A stretch of 64,000 bases of DNA from Hyphomicrobiaceae bacterium (GCA_020638035.1 JACKJI010000001.1:186001-250000), one strand, 5' to 3'. Positions 1-9,011 are shown, counted from the first letter of the stretch. Translations and numbers: made by a program. Notes: generated from the letters alone by a model not told the origin.

Positions 1-2992
1 CTCCGATAACGACGATGGCGAGTGGCTTTTGGATTTCAGATCCTGGCCCGCTTGCAAACAGAAGCGGGACAAGACCAAACGCAGCGATGCTGGCAGTCAT
101 CAGGACTGGACGCAGCCGCCGCAGCGCGCCTTCAAAAACGACGTCGTCAATCTTCTGGCCCTCGGCGAGTAGCTGGTTGAAATGACTGACGAGAACAAGC
201 CCGTTGAGCACGGCGATACCAAGCAGGGCGATGAAGCCGACCGATGCGGGCACGGAAAGGTATGCGCCTGACACCCACAGGGCAGCAATCCCGCCGACGA
301 GCGCAAAAGGTACATTGGCCAGAATGAGCGCCGCCTGCCGCAGCGAGCGAAGTGTTGCGAACAACACACCGAAAATCAGCACGAGTGCGATCGGGACCAC
401 GATTGCAAGCCGCGATGCTGCGCGGCGCTGGTTTTCGAATTGACCGCCCCAGACGAGCCGATAGCCCTGTGGCAATGGCACGGCTTCGCTCACCGCACGT
501 TGGGCCTCCTCGACGAAACCAACGAGATCACGGCCGGTGACATAGGCCTGGACGATGGCGAACCGCGACGCATTTTCCCGGTCGATCTTCACTGGCCCGG
601 CGACGCGCCGCACCTTTGCCACGTCACCGACACGAACCAGCCCGCCATCCCCGGCCGCAATCAGGCTCTGGGCAAACAGCTCTGGCGACTTGCGCACATC
701 CTCAGGACCGCGGATCGCGATGTTGGTGCGTCGACCGGCTTCGGCCACGAGCCCTGCTCCAGTTCCCTCCAGCAAAGAGTGCAACTCGTCTTCGATGGCC
801 GCGACGGAAAGTCCAGTGCGCCCTGCATTCATCCGGTCGATTTCGATCTGCAGGTAATCGACCGTATCGTTGGCGACGGTCGACACTTCGGCGGCACCAC
901 GCACTTTCTCGAGCGTCAACTGGATCTTTCCGGCGAGCTCCGAGAGTTGCTTGAGGTCGGGCCCGAATATTTTGACAGCGAGATCGCCGCGCGCACCGGT
1001 CAGCATCTCGGCAGTGCGCATTTCGATGGGTTGAGTGAACGCAAACTCCATGCCCGGCACATCGGCCATCACTTTGCGCAACTCGCCGAGCAGCCACTCC
1101 TTGTCCGGGACACGCCACTGTTCCTTGGGCTTCATAACCAGGAATGTGTCAGTTTCGTTCGGGCCCATCGGGTCCAGGCCGAGTTCGTCTGAGCCGACAC
1201 GGGCGACAATTCGCTCTATCTCTGGAACCTTCTCCTTGAGGAGGCGCTGAACGAGGAGGTCTCCTTCGACGCTACTCGCGAGATTGATCGACGGCAGTTT
1301 GGTGATCTGAATGATCACAGAACCTTCGTCCATGGTCGGCATGAACGCCTTGCCGACGGCACCGTAGGCAACGACCATCAAGGCCAAGCCGGCAGCCGCC
1401 GCCGCATACACGGGCAGCGGGAAAGCCAGTGCCGCCTTCAACAGCCAACGGTATCCCCGCGAAAGAACGCGCATCAGGATCGGATCGCCATGTTGGCCGG
1501 AGCCGAGAAGCAAGGACGACAGCACCGGGATGAGCGTCAGCGACAAGATGAGCGATCCCGATAGTGCGAAGACAATCGTTAACGCCACCGGACCGAACAG
1601 CTTACCCTCCAGACCCTGCAACGACAGGAGCGGAAGGAAGACAAAGCAGATGATGAGAATTCCCGAAGAAACCGGCGTCGCAACCTCGGACGCGGCCCTG
1701 TAGACCTGGTGCAACATCGGAATCGGCGACTTGCCACTCGTATGATGCAGCCGCTCGACCGTGTTCTCGACAACCACCACCGCGGCATCGACAATGAGAC
1801 CGATAGCGATTGCAAGACCGCCGAGGCTCATCAGGTTGGCCGACATGCCAAAAATCCGCATCATCACGAGGGTGACGAGGGCCGCCATCGGCAACGTAAC
1901 TGCCACGACGAGTGCCGCGCGCAAATTGCCCAGGAAGGCGAACAACAGGACGACGACAAGCATAGTCGCCTCGACGAGGGCCTTTTGAACAGTCCCAACC
2001 GCTCGTTGGATCAAGTCGGAGCGGTCATAGAAAGCCTCGATGCGCACGCCCTCGGGCAGCCCGTGCTGCAACTCGGCAATACGCGCGCGCACATCCGCTA
2101 CAATGGCGCTTGCGTCTGCGCCGCGCAGAGACAAGACCAGACCCTGCACTGCTTCTCCCCGGCCGTCGCGCGTAACGGCGCCGTAACGCGTCAGGCTGCC
2201 GATACTCACCTTCGCGACATCGCCGACCCGAAGAACCCGACCGGCAACGGATTTAAGCACGATCTGCTCGACGTCGGCCGGTGATCGGATGGCACCCTCT
2301 GCGCGGACGACGAGCGCCTTCTCGCCTTCGCTGACTCGGCCAGCACCGTCATTCCGATTACCGGCCTCGATGGCCTGGGCAAGGGCAGCCACATTGAGCC
2401 CGCTTGCCGCTAAAGCAGCGCCGTCAGGTACCACTTCGAATGTGCGGACGAAGCCACCGAGCGCATTGACGTCAGCGACCCCGGCAATGGTCCGCAGTGC
2501 AGGCCTTATCGTCCAGTCCAGAAGGCTGCGCCGTTCCTCCAACGAGAGCACGCCTCCTTCGATCGTGAACATGAAGACGTCCGAGAGCGGCGTAGATACG
2601 GGTGCCAATCCGCCGGTTACACTGCCGGGCAGATCTCCGCGCACTCCAGCGAGACGTTCTGCCACCTGCTGGCGAGCCCAGTAGATGTCTGTGCCTTCGG
2701 CAAAGTCGAGTGTTATGTCAGCGACCGCATACTTGGCCATGGAGCGCAGGATCGTCTGCCCCGGAATGCCGAGAAGCTCCATCTCGATGGGGGCGATGAC
2801 GCGCGTTTCGACCTCCTCCGGTGTCATGCCGGGAGCCTTCATGATCAACTTCACCTGGACGGGCGAGATGTTGGGGAAAGCGTCGATTGGAATGGTGCGG
2901 AACGCATAGCCACCGAGGCCCGCCAAGAGTAGCGTGACCAGCAGGGTGAATGCGCGCTGCGTCAGGGAGAATTCAACAAGCTTCCGGAGCAT
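1..2992 (-). CDS. Heavy-metal efflux RND permease, CusA/CzcA family (3' end outside window)
   Basis: Inner-membrane proton/metal antiporter of a tripartite RND exporter; it takes metal ions from the periplasm or cytoplasm and hands them to an adaptor and an outer-membrane channel. Reading leftward from the ATG at 2992, the protein begins MLRKLVEFSLTQRAFTLLVT and continues with the typical first periplasmic porter domain (PIDAFPNISPVQV, GMTPEEVE, YWARQQVAERL). Near residue 400 lies the TM4 motif GGLAIAIGLIVDAAVVVVEN, whose Asp is the proton-relay residue of the HME-RND family. About 997 codons are present against roughly 1,040 in the family, so only the last 40-60 residues are missing, to the left of base 1. 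The adaptor gene ends four bases before this start, so the two are one operon. The metal cannot be assigned safely from this sequence. Confidence 0.93.
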   Translation of the reverse strand, partial: MLRKLVEFSLTQRAFTLLVTLLLAGLGGYAFRTIPIDAFPNISPVQVKLIMKAPGMTPEEVETRVIAPIEMELLGIPGQTILRSMAKYAVADITLDFAEGTDIYWARQQVAERLAGVRGDLPGSVTGGLAPVSTPLSDVFMFTIEGGVLSLEERRSLLDWTIRPALRTIAGVADVNALGGFVRTFEVVPDGAALAASGLNVAALAQAIEAGNRNDGAGRVSEGEKALVVRAEGAIRSPADVEQIVLKSVAGRVLRVGDVAKVSIGSLTRYGAVTRDGRGEAVQGLVLSLRGADASAIVADVRARIAELQHGLPEGVRIEAFYDRSDLIQRAVGTVQKALVEATMLVVVLLFAFLGNLRAALVVAVTLPMAALVTLVMMRIFGMSANLMSLGGLAIAIGLIVDAAVVVVENTVERLHHTSGKSPIPMLHQVYRAASEVATPVSSGILIICFVFLPLLSLQGLEGKLFGPVALTIVFALSGSLILSLTLIPVLSSLLLGSGQHGDPILMRVLSRGYRWLLKAALAFPLPVYAAAAAGLALMVVAYGAVGKAFMPTMDEGSVIIQITKLPSINLASSVEGDLLVQRLLKEKVPEIERIVARVGSDELGLDPMGPNETDTFLVMKPKEQWRVPDKEWLLGELRKVMADVPGMEFAFTQPIEMRTAEMLTGARGDLAVKIFGPDLKQLSELAGKIQLTLEKVRGAAEVSTVANDTVDYLQIEIDRMNAGRTGLSVAAIEDELHSLLEGTGAGLVAEAGRRTNIAIRGPEDVRKSPELFAQSLIAAGDGGLVRVGDVAKVRRVAGPVKIDRENASRFAIVQAYVTGRDLVGFVEEAQRAVSEAVPLPQGYRLVWGGQFENQRRAASRLAIVVPIALVLIFGVLFATLRSLRQAALILANVPFALVGGIAALWVSGAYLSVPASVGFIALLGIAVLNGLVLVSHFNQLLAEGQKIDDVVFEGALRRLRPVLMTASIAAFGLVPLLFASGPGSEIQKPLAIVVIG

Positions 2993-2995
2993 GAT

Positions 2996-4051
2996 TCAAT
3001 CACCCACCAGAATGGCTTCAAGTTGCGGTAGCCCCGACGCCGCGACTTTGTCGCCGGCCAATAGATCTCCAGAGATCGTGGCGATATCCAGCGTCCTCCC
3101 TCGCAGGCGGACCGGCTTGAGAGTGAATCCCTCAGCGTTGCGGGAAAAGACCGTGTATCCCCCCCCGATCCACACGACAGCGCTTGCCGGCACATGCAAT
3201 GCACCAGTTGGACTGGGGTGCATCAGATTGAGCTTCACCATTTGCCCGGGCAGAAGACCCGAGCCAGCCGGCACCGCAGCAAGAAGCCGCACCGAGCGAG
3301 TCATCTTGTCGATGTTCCGCCCGATCGAAATCACTTTTCCCGCGGGTCCATCGACGACCTCGATACTGTCGCCAACTTCAACCCTGTCGACGAGGGAGAC
3401 CGGCAGCTGCACTTCGAGCCAGACTTCTGCACTGGTATCGATCGAAACAGCAGACGCCATCGCTGCAATTGGTTCGCCGGTCATTGCTTCGGCCTCGGCC
3501 ACCTGACCATCGGCGGGAGCGCAAATCGTATAGCGCCCGCCTTCACTCGCTTTGATGCCCCCGATAGATACGGTCGCCTTCAGCTGCATGTTCACAGCCT
3601 GGATCTTGGAGACTTGAGCCTCGGCTTCATCGGCAAGGAATGGGCTGGCAATGTTCTTGTCGGACAGCGCGCGCTTACGCTTTGCCACGGCGATGGCTGC
3701 CTGAAATTCGGCTTCCGACTGGGCCAACTGGCTCTGCGCGTCCAAAAGGTCGCGGCTTGCAACGGTTACGACCGGATCGCCCTTCTTGACCTGTTGGCCA
3801 GGCAGCACGTGAACCTGCACGACCGTTCCTGCAAACGGAGCGACTGCCGCAACGCGCTGGTTGAGCGGGGGGATGACGGTTCCCGGCAGCTGCGCCACGG
3901 CTTCCAGGGCGGCCGGGCGCACTTCTTCCAGGCGGACTTCAAGTTGCTGAATTTGATCGTGCGAAACCGCCAGATCCTTGCTGTGGCAGGGTGTCGCCTG
4001 CATCGCAGTAAAGGCGCACGCGATACCGAAAATAGAACGAGAATACGGCAA
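2996..4051 (-). CDS. RND efflux periplasmic adaptor (CusB/CzcB, HlyD family)
   Basis: Membrane-fusion protein of 351 residues that links the RND pump encoded next to it with an outer-membrane channel. A signal peptide covers roughly residues 1-24, ending near the CHSKD segment. The barrel-sandwich (lipoyl-like) half motifs AAVAPFAGTVVQVHVLPGQQV and ICAPADGQVAEAEAMTGEP flank a short alpha-helical hairpin at about 100-150. A beta-barrel and membrane-proximal domain follow (PVSLVDRVEVGDSIEVV, GLLPGQMVKLNL, VPASAVVWIGGGYTVF). It lacks the long His/Met-rich N-terminal metal-binding extension seen in some CzcB and CusB proteins. The order adaptor then pump, three bases apart, is standard for these operons. 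No outer-membrane factor is present, so it lies off the left edge or elsewhere. Confidence 0.92.
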   Translation of the reverse strand: MPYSRSIFGIACAFTAMQATPCHSKDLAVSHDQIQQLEVRLEEVRPAALEAVAQLPGTVIPPLNQRVAAVAPFAGTVVQVHVLPGQQVKKGDPVVTVASRDLLDAQSQLAQSEAEFQAAIAVAKRKRALSDKNIASPFLADEAEAQVSKIQAVNMQLKATVSIGGIKASEGGRYTICAPADGQVAEAEAMTGEPIAAMASAVSIDTSAEVWLEVQLPVSLVDRVEVGDSIEVVDGPAGKVISIGRNIDKMTRSVRLLAAVPAGSGLLPGQMVKLNLMHPSPTGALHVPASAVVWIGGGYTVFSRNAEGFTLKPVRLRGRTLDIATISGDLLAGDKVAASGLPQLEAILVGD

Positions 4052-4229
4052 TTTGTCCTCCTGCTATCGTGCCCCGTCATCTCGGCGCCTGCGTCAGTCC
4101 CACACCAAGCTGAAGTCATCCTGGATTCCGTTCGGCATCTCAGTGCGACAACGCGCAGCCACCAGCCTTGACGGCTTTCAGGTTGGCCGTGCTTACTGGA
4201 TCTCACACACATCATTACAGGAGGCTGTC

Positions 4230-4442
4230 ATGCGCGTTCTTTTGATCGCGGATGATGATGGGATCTGAGCACGGCTCGTGGACGGACTGACCGCTGCCGG
4301 ATTTGTTGTCGAGCGCGCGGCGACCAGCCCCGGCAGCTACGCGATGGGACGGGATCAGGCGTTCGGCGCGATTGTTATGGATCTCGGCCTGCCTGGAATG
4401 GAGGGCATCGACGCCCTTAAGCGATGGCGAGCGTGGGTGTGA
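4230..4442 (+). pseudogene. Response-regulator receiver-domain remnant
   Basis: Starting at an ATG with a good GGAGG-type ribosome site, the frame reads MRVLLIADDDGI, hits TGA at 4266-4268, and then continues in the same frame with ARLVDGLTAAGFVVERA, AFGAIVMDLGLPGMEGIDAL and KRWRA. This is the receiver domain of an OmpR-type response regulator: the acidic pair DD, the phospho-acceptor Asp of MDLGLPGMEG, and a conserved K/RRWRA end. The frame runs into foreign sequence and stops at 4442, so the second half of the receiver and the DNA-binding domain are gone. It lies divergent to the metal exporter, where CusR/CzcR-type regulators usually sit, so it may be the lost regulator of that pump (inference). 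Confidence 0.82.
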
Positions 4443-4566
4443 AGTCCCCCACCATGGTCCAAGAGATGGTCATGATGTTGTTCTTGTTCCCGTCTCGTGT
4501 TGTCACCAGGACAACAGGACCTGGCTCGATGAGGGTGAAGACCCTGCTGAGCTCAAGTTCGCGCAT
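4417..4566 (-). pseudogene. Flavin reductase-family N-terminal fragment
   Basis: From the ATG at 4566, preceded by AGGAG at good spacing, the frame gives MRELELSRVFTLIEPGPVVL, then VTTRDGNKNNIMTISWTMV, GDFTPTLAIA and a stop. This matches the start of flavin reductase-like (FMN-binding split-barrel) proteins, normally about 180-200 residues; only some 50 remain. The break falls exactly where the convergent response-regulator remnant also breaks, around 4420-4435, which suggests one deletion removed the 3' halves of two convergent genes. Confidence 0.75.
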
Positions 4567-4722
4567 AGACGTATCTCCTGAGAGAACGAAGCGGCCGTTG
4601 TACACGGCTGCCCTGTCGGGTACATGCAATCATTATTGCCGTGCCATTGAAGCGTCCGGCTATTGACAACACAACGGCCAACCGCCCTCATTGCATACCC
4701 AATTCCCAGAGGACGGTCGTGC

Positions 4723-6114
4723 GTGGCTTACTCCCAGAGCGTTGGCAATACGAGATACTCGTTCCCAACCTTGAAATCGCTTCTTGCAAAGGCCTCGCCA
4801 CCTCGCGCTGGCGATCGGCTTGCCGGCGTGGCGGCGGCCACCGCGGAGGAAAACGTTGCTGCGAAGTTGGCGCTCGCCGATGTCCCGCTTTCAGGGATTC
4901 TCGCAGAACCACTGATCCCTTATGAGGACGACGCTGTCACCCGACTCATCATCGATTCACACGACGCGAGAGCATTCGAACAGATCTCCAGCATGACCGT
5001 CGGTGAGTTCCGTGAGTTTCTTCTGTCGCACGATACCGATGCGAAGGTGCTCACCGGCTTGGCCCAAGCAATCACGCCCGAGATGGCCGCAGCCGTCTGC
5101 AAACTGATGCGCAACCAGGACCTCATTCTGGCAGCCCGCAAGTGCCACGTGACGACCGCGTTTCGCAACACCATCGGCCTTCCGGGAACAATGGCTGTGC
5201 GCCTTCAGCCAAATCACCCCACAGACGATGTCGCCGGGATCGTTGCCTCGATTGCGGATGGTCTGATGTACGGCTGTGGCGATGCTGTCATCGGCATAAA
5301 CCCGGCGACAGATCAGCCAGCGCGCATCGAGGAGCTATTACGCCTGCTCGACAACTTCATTCAGCGCTATGCGACCCCGACGCAGGGTTGCGTATTATGC
5401 CACGTATCGACGACCCTGGATCTGATGGCTGCTGGCATACCGGTTGATCTCGTTTTCCAATCGATCGGAGGCACCGAAGCGACCAATCGCTCCTTCGGCA
5501 GTACTCTCGATATGTTGCGGGAAGCCAGCGATGCAGCGCAAAGTCTGAAGCGCGGCACGATCGGCCAAAACGTGATGTATTTCGAAACAGGTCAAGGCTC
5601 GGCACTTTCAGCTGATGCTCACTTTGGCATCGACCAGCAAACGTGTGAAGCACGCGCCTATGCCGTGGCGCGGGCATTCGACCCGCTGCTCGTTAATTCG
5701 GTCGTCGGCTTCATCGGTCCGGAGTATCTCTATGACGGCAAGGAAATTCTGCGCGCGGCACTGGAGGATCACTTCTGCGGCAAGCTCATGGGACTGCCGA
5801 TGGGTATTGACGTCTGCTACACCAATCATGCAGAGGCCGATCAGGACGACATGGACGTCGTGCTCGCCGCGCTTGCGGCATCCGGGGTCACATACATCAT
5901 GGGCGTGCCAGGAGCGGACGACGTCATGCTCGGCTACCAGTCGACCTCCTTCCACGATGCCATGTTTGTTCGCGAAGCCTTTGGTCTTGGACGCGCGCCG
6001 GAATTCGAAAAATGGCTTGCCGAAATGAGGATCACTGATCCCTCTGGTCGTCTCCTGCCTCCTGCAGGTGGGCACCGCCTCATCGAGGACGCCATACCAG
6101 TAGGAGCGCCATGA
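4723..6114 (+). CDS. eutB: Ethanolamine ammonia-lyase large subunit EutB
   Basis: Catalytic (alpha) subunit of adenosylcobalamin-dependent ethanolamine ammonia-lyase, which converts ethanolamine to acetaldehyde and ammonia. The GTG at 4723 is chosen because AGAGGA lies just upstream and because the product then begins MAYSQSVGNTRYSFPTLKSL and is 463 residues long, close to the 453 of E. coli EutB; an in-frame ATG at 4663 would add an unconserved extension. Conserved blocks are plain: LAGVAAATAEENVAAK, YEDDAVTRLI, IGLPGTMAVRLQPNHP, YGCGDAVIGINPATD, YFETGQGSALSADAHFGIDQ, VNSVVGFIGPEYLYDGKEI and CYTNHAEADQDDMD. The stop overlaps the eutC start as ATGA. No eutA reactivase, microcompartment shell gene, transporter or regulator accompanies it. 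Confidence 0.97.
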   Translation: MAYSQSVGNTRYSFPTLKSLLAKASPPRAGDRLAGVAAATAEENVAAKLALADVPLSGILAEPLIPYEDDAVTRLIIDSHDARAFEQISSMTVGEFREFLLSHDTDAKVLTGLAQAITPEMAAAVCKLMRNQDLILAARKCHVTTAFRNTIGLPGTMAVRLQPNHPTDDVAGIVASIADGLMYGCGDAVIGINPATDQPARIEELLRLLDNFIQRYATPTQGCVLCHVSTTLDLMAAGIPVDLVFQSIGGTEATNRSFGSTLDMLREASDAAQSLKRGTIGQNVMYFETGQGSALSADAHFGIDQQTCEARAYAVARAFDPLLVNSVVGFIGPEYLYDGKEILRAALEDHFCGKLMGLPMGIDVCYTNHAEADQDDMDVVLAALAASGVTYIMGVPGADDVMLGYQSTSFHDAMFVREAFGLGRAPEFEKWLAEMRITDPSGRLLPPAGGHRLIEDAIPVGAP

Positions 6115-6890
6115 CTGGAGCACCGAGAGATCCCTGGGCGCGACTCGGCACGTGGACGCCAGCACGCATTGCACTAGGCCGTGCGGGCGCGTCACTGCCG
6201 ACTCATGAAGTGCTGTCGTTCGCTTTGGCGCATGCCCGCGCGCGGGATGCGGTCCATGCGTGCCTCGATCTGGCTGCGCTGGCGAGTGATCTCAAATTGC
6301 TCGGGCTGACGAGCGTGGAAGCGAGCAGCATGGCGCGAGATCGCGTTACATATCTGCGCCGCCCCGATCTCGGCAGGCAGCTCGACCATGCGTCTCAAGA
6401 CCGCCTGACGGTGCATCGAGGCGACGGTTGCGATCTGGTTGTCTTGATAGGCGATGGACTCTCCGCGACAGCCGTTGCCGCAAACGCAGTTCCGCTGATG
6501 AGTGCGCTGCTGCCACTTCTGAGAAAACTGGAATTGAAACTCGGCGCTGTTGTAATCGCGCAAAATGCCAGGGTCGCGCTCGGTGACGCGGTGGGCGTCT
6601 CGCTCGGTGCCCGTCTCGTTGCAGTACTGATCGGAGAACGGCCCGGGCTCTCAGCGGCCGACAGCCTGAGCGTCTATCTCACGTATGCACCTCGCGCCGG
6701 ACGGACGGACGCTGAACGCAATTGCATCTCGAACATTCGGGCGGACGGTCTTACGCCCGAAGCTGCCGCGATCAACCTCTCCTGGCTCATATCGGCAGCC
6801 ATGGAAATGAAACTGACGGGAGTGATTTTGAAGGATCGCAGTGTTGCCGTGCGGGCGACGTCGGAACATTTGGCAGGCCAAGGAAAGTAA
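6111..6890 (+). CDS. eutC: Ethanolamine ammonia-lyase small subunit EutC
   Basis: Small (beta) subunit of ethanolamine ammonia-lyase, 259 residues; it completes the B12-binding interface with EutB. Recognisable blocks are TPARIALGRAGASLPTHEVL, the HRGDGCDLVVLIGDGLSATA loop, the VALGDAVGVSLGARLVAVLI segment and the GERPGLSAADSLSVYLTY motif. ERNCISNIRADGLTPEAAA near the end is the usual C-terminal signature. It starts inside the last codon of eutB (ATGA), so translation is coupled. About 350 bases without a gene follow, so eutBC appears to be a two-gene unit. Confidence 0.97.
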   Translation: MTGAPRDPWARLGTWTPARIALGRAGASLPTHEVLSFALAHARARDAVHACLDLAALASDLKLLGLTSVEASSMARDRVTYLRRPDLGRQLDHASQDRLTVHRGDGCDLVVLIGDGLSATAVAANAVPLMSALLPLLRKLELKLGAVVIAQNARVALGDAVGVSLGARLVAVLIGERPGLSAADSLSVYLTYAPRAGRTDAERNCISNIRADGLTPEAAAINLSWLISAAMEMKLTGVILKDRSVAVRATSEHLAGQGK

Positions 6891-7244
6891 ACTCAAGTCG
6901 GCACGCGTCTACTCGCGCAAACGATTGAAGCGGTTTCATCACAATCCCATTGGCGGTCATCGCCCCTGCGGAAAAGCGCCCCAGTTTGCGCCGCCAAATT
7001 CGTCCGCTGGCAAAGGAATATCGGCAAAGGTCCATACGGCCATCTGACAGTTAACTGTGAAATTCTGCCCCCGAAATAACGAGGCCCCGGCATTGGGCTA
7101 TTGGAGATTGGCAGAATTACTTTTCTTTTCGAATTGAACCGAGGCTAGGCTTGCCGCGACGGAGCCTGTGAAGCCGGTCCGTGCGCGGGAGCGCACGGTT
7201 CGGTTACCTCACTCGGAACAGCGTCTCGGACAAGGGTTTACCCA
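6891..7244. other. Intergenic stretch, hairpin only
   Basis: No supported gene lies here. The only clear structure is the inverted repeat at 7179-7198. The base composition is slightly more AT-rich in the middle (7060-7135). A promoter for the exported protein at 7245 is probably located here, but no convincing -35/-10 pair is visible. Confidence 0.5.
7172..7205 (+). other. Stem-loop upstream of exported-protein gene
   Basis: CCGTGCGC (7179-7186) and GCGCACGG (7191-7198) form a perfect 8-bp stem closed by GGGA, extended below an internal loop by AGCCG pairing with CGGTT. It ends about 40 bases before the ATG at 7245. There is no U-tract, so it is not a standard terminator. The shape and the AGCC...GGTT flanks resemble domain V of group II introns, but no intron-encoded protein is nearby. 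Confidence 0.55.
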
Positions 7245-8066
7245 ATGAAATCGATGTATTCGGCAATCGCCGCCGTAGCCGTCCTCGTGGCCGGCGCCGC
7301 ACCGTCGCACGCACTCAAGGTCAACAGTGTGCAACTGGGGATCCTCGCAGAAAAGGGCGGGGCGTGTCCTCGCGACGCAACCCTCAAGGCGTGGGCGCAC
7401 GTCGATGGTCCGGGGTCGGTAAAGTTTATCATCCATGGCGCAAGCGGCAGCCAGAGCGGACCGCTCGCCGCAACCGCGGTCAAAGGGGCCGCCGGCAACT
7501 ACTTGGCCACACACACGCGGAACATCACCATCGCGACCGACGTCGACACCAAGTATCGGGTCGAGGTTGCCGGAACGGGCAAGTTTTCTAATTGGGTGCC
7601 ACTGAAGGCAGAATGCGGACCGAAGCCGCGGCCCAAGTCTGAGACCAAGACGAAGGGCTCCGATGCCACCCCGCCGGTCAAAAAGGCCGGGGAAGACGAC
7701 GGTCCGAAACCACGCAAGACGACCAAGACCCAAGGATCGAGCAGCAAGCCGCCGACGAAGAAGGCATCTGGCGACGATGGAAAGCCGGCCACGAAGCCGG
7801 TCAACACGCCGACAACCAAGCCGGCGTCGAAACCCAATTCGAAACCAGTCAAGACCTGCAAGGCGAATGTTTCGGTCAACCGGTATGGCGCTCTTACGAA
7901 GGCAGGTGGCATCATATCTGCGCGCAACGCGTGGCGCGCCGCGGTGATCCAGAACTACGGCACCAAGTGGGCACAACTCAGCAAGGCTTCCGACCGCCAT
8001 GAGAGCTGCTCGCGCAAGAAGGGCCTGTTCACGTGCGCCGTTTCCGCGAAACCGTGCGATCGCTGA
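7245..8066 (+). CDS. Exported Lys/Pro-rich linker protein, unknown function
   Basis: A 273-residue protein that I do not recognise as a named family. It has a signal peptide (about residues 1-24, cleavage near SHALK). An N-terminal compact domain follows (residues 25-125, with Cys near 41 and 125). Next is a low-complexity stretch of about 80 residues built from KTK, KPP, KKA and KPxSKP repeats (about 126-205). The C-terminal domain holds four Cys and a pattern WRAAVIQNYGTKWAQLSKA; that block occurs in small alphaproteobacterial exported proteins. The AAGGG box nine bases before the ATG supports the start. The charged linker suggests a protein spanning or binding the peptidoglycan layer. A strong terminator follows, so it is monocistronic. 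Confidence 0.8.
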   Translation: MKSMYSAIAAVAVLVAGAAPSHALKVNSVQLGILAEKGGACPRDATLKAWAHVDGPGSVKFIIHGASGSQSGPLAATAVKGAAGNYLATHTRNITIATDVDTKYRVEVAGTGKFSNWVPLKAECGPKPRPKSETKTKGSDATPPVKKAGEDDGPKPRKTTKTQGSSSKPPTKKASGDDGKPATKPVNTPTTKPASKPNSKPVKTCKANVSVNRYGALTKAGGIISARNAWRAAVIQNYGTKWAQLSKASDRHESCSRKKGLFTCAVSAKPCDR

Positions 8067-8091
8067 TGCACAAATAGGTCTTCGCAACGTA

Positions 8092-8136
8092 CCGCCGGCG
8101 CCCCAACGATGGGGAGCCGGCGGTTGTCGTTTGTTT
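8092..8136 (+). terminator. Rho-independent terminator
   Basis: CCGCCGGC-g-CCCC, loop AACGAT, then GGGG-a-GCCGGCGG forms a 12-bp stem with one internal mismatch, followed by the T-rich tract TTGTCGTTTGTTT. It lies 25 bases after the stop of the exported-protein gene. Confidence 0.87.
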
Positions 8137-8254
8137 CTCTCGGGTTGATTGGCACCTGGGTAAAGAACTCGGTTATCCAGCATGAATCGAGGCCCGACTT
8201 CCATCCAGTCATAGGGATAGACTGACCGCGAGTTGGTGTGGTTCAGAATCAATT

Positions 8255-8644
8255 TTATTCAGATGTAGTGCGCGGGCTTGCGTCGTCAGCTAACAATCCA
8301 GCAGGGGCGGGAAAAAGGTCAGAATCCAAAAAAACCGCAAGCCAGACTGTCGGGCCAGTCGTATCCGTCGAGACCACACGATGACGACAATGTGCCGGCA
8401 GATAGATGGCATCGCCTGGCCCAAGAACATGCTCCTGCTTTCGCCCTTCAATTTCCAGTCTCGCCCTGCCACCCAAAACAATGACGAACTCGGCCTCATT
8501 TTGATCGTACCAGAATCCGCTCGGAGACGCTTGGCCGAAGGAAACGATGCGCTCCACCCGTACACCGCGGCCGACGACAAGGTTCTCGATGAACTCTTCA
8601 TCGACTCTGCTCGGCAACGAAGAAACGAGATTGAGAATAGACAT
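8255..8644 (-). CDS. Small cupin-domain protein
   Basis: Single-domain cupin of 129 residues. The two cupin motifs can be seen as FWYDQNEAEFVIVLGGRARLEI (motif 1) and PGDAIYLPAHCRHRVV (motif 2); motif 1 has Asp/Asn/Glu where typical metal-binding cupins have HxH, while motif 2 keeps HxxH-like His residues. The middle Lys/Gln-rich hinge (EGRKQEHVLG) is short. Proteins of this size are often annotated as cupin 2 or phosphoribosylaminomannonate-type cupins; no substrate can be inferred. It is convergent with the exported-protein gene at 7245 and stands alone. The last 15 residues, rich in Ala/Asp/Ser/Thr, are beyond the fold. Confidence 0.82.
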   Translation of the reverse strand: MSILNLVSSLPSRVDEEFIENLVVGRGVRVERIVSFGQASPSGFWYDQNEAEFVIVLGGRARLEIEGRKQEHVLGPGDAIYLPAHCRHRVVSTDTTGPTVWLAVFLDSDLFPAPAGLLADDASPRTTSE

Positions 8645-9011
8645 CAGCGGTCTCTCGGTGCCTGAAGCGACTGAAGGGATGTTTGCAGGGCATGCGTGGC
8701 GGCCTTGTCGTTATGCACGAGCTGGATCACTTCATTATTTGAGCACCCCCAAACCGTGAGTTTTGCCGAATTATCGTGACGGTGCAAGTAAGGCAGCAGG
8801 ACAAGCGTCGATCATCAGCACCTCTTGAGTCTGCTTGCAGCCACAGCAACAGTCATCGGATGGGCGAAGCGGCTTTGCTCGAGTTTGCAGACCATCATCA
8901 TTCGGGAACACCAATACTACCGGACCGACGTCAGCCCTGGACTAGGCCTTGAAGGCCGATGAATGAGATGCGACGCTCTTCGATACTCGCGACAGATGCT
9001 AGGAGAAACGC
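8645..9011. other. Divergent intergenic region
   Basis: Promoter-containing gap between the leftward cupin gene and the rightward cytochrome c-cupin gene. No gene, repeat or recognised operator is visible. AGGAGA at about 9001-9006 is the ribosome site of the rightward gene. Confidence 0.5.

Noticed and set aside
440..2684. Several plus-strand open frames of up to 250 codons
   Set aside because: They are antisense shadows of the RND permease, which gives a continuous family-like protein on the minus strand.
4663..4722. ATG 4663 as the eutB start
   Set aside because: The added 20 residues are not like EutB and the GTG at 4723 has the ribosome site.
7209..8252. Minus-strand frame of 347 codons
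   Set aside because: It lies over the exported Lys/Pro protein and terminator; its Arg/Gly-rich product has no motif and the plus-strand gene has signal peptide, ribosome site and terminator.
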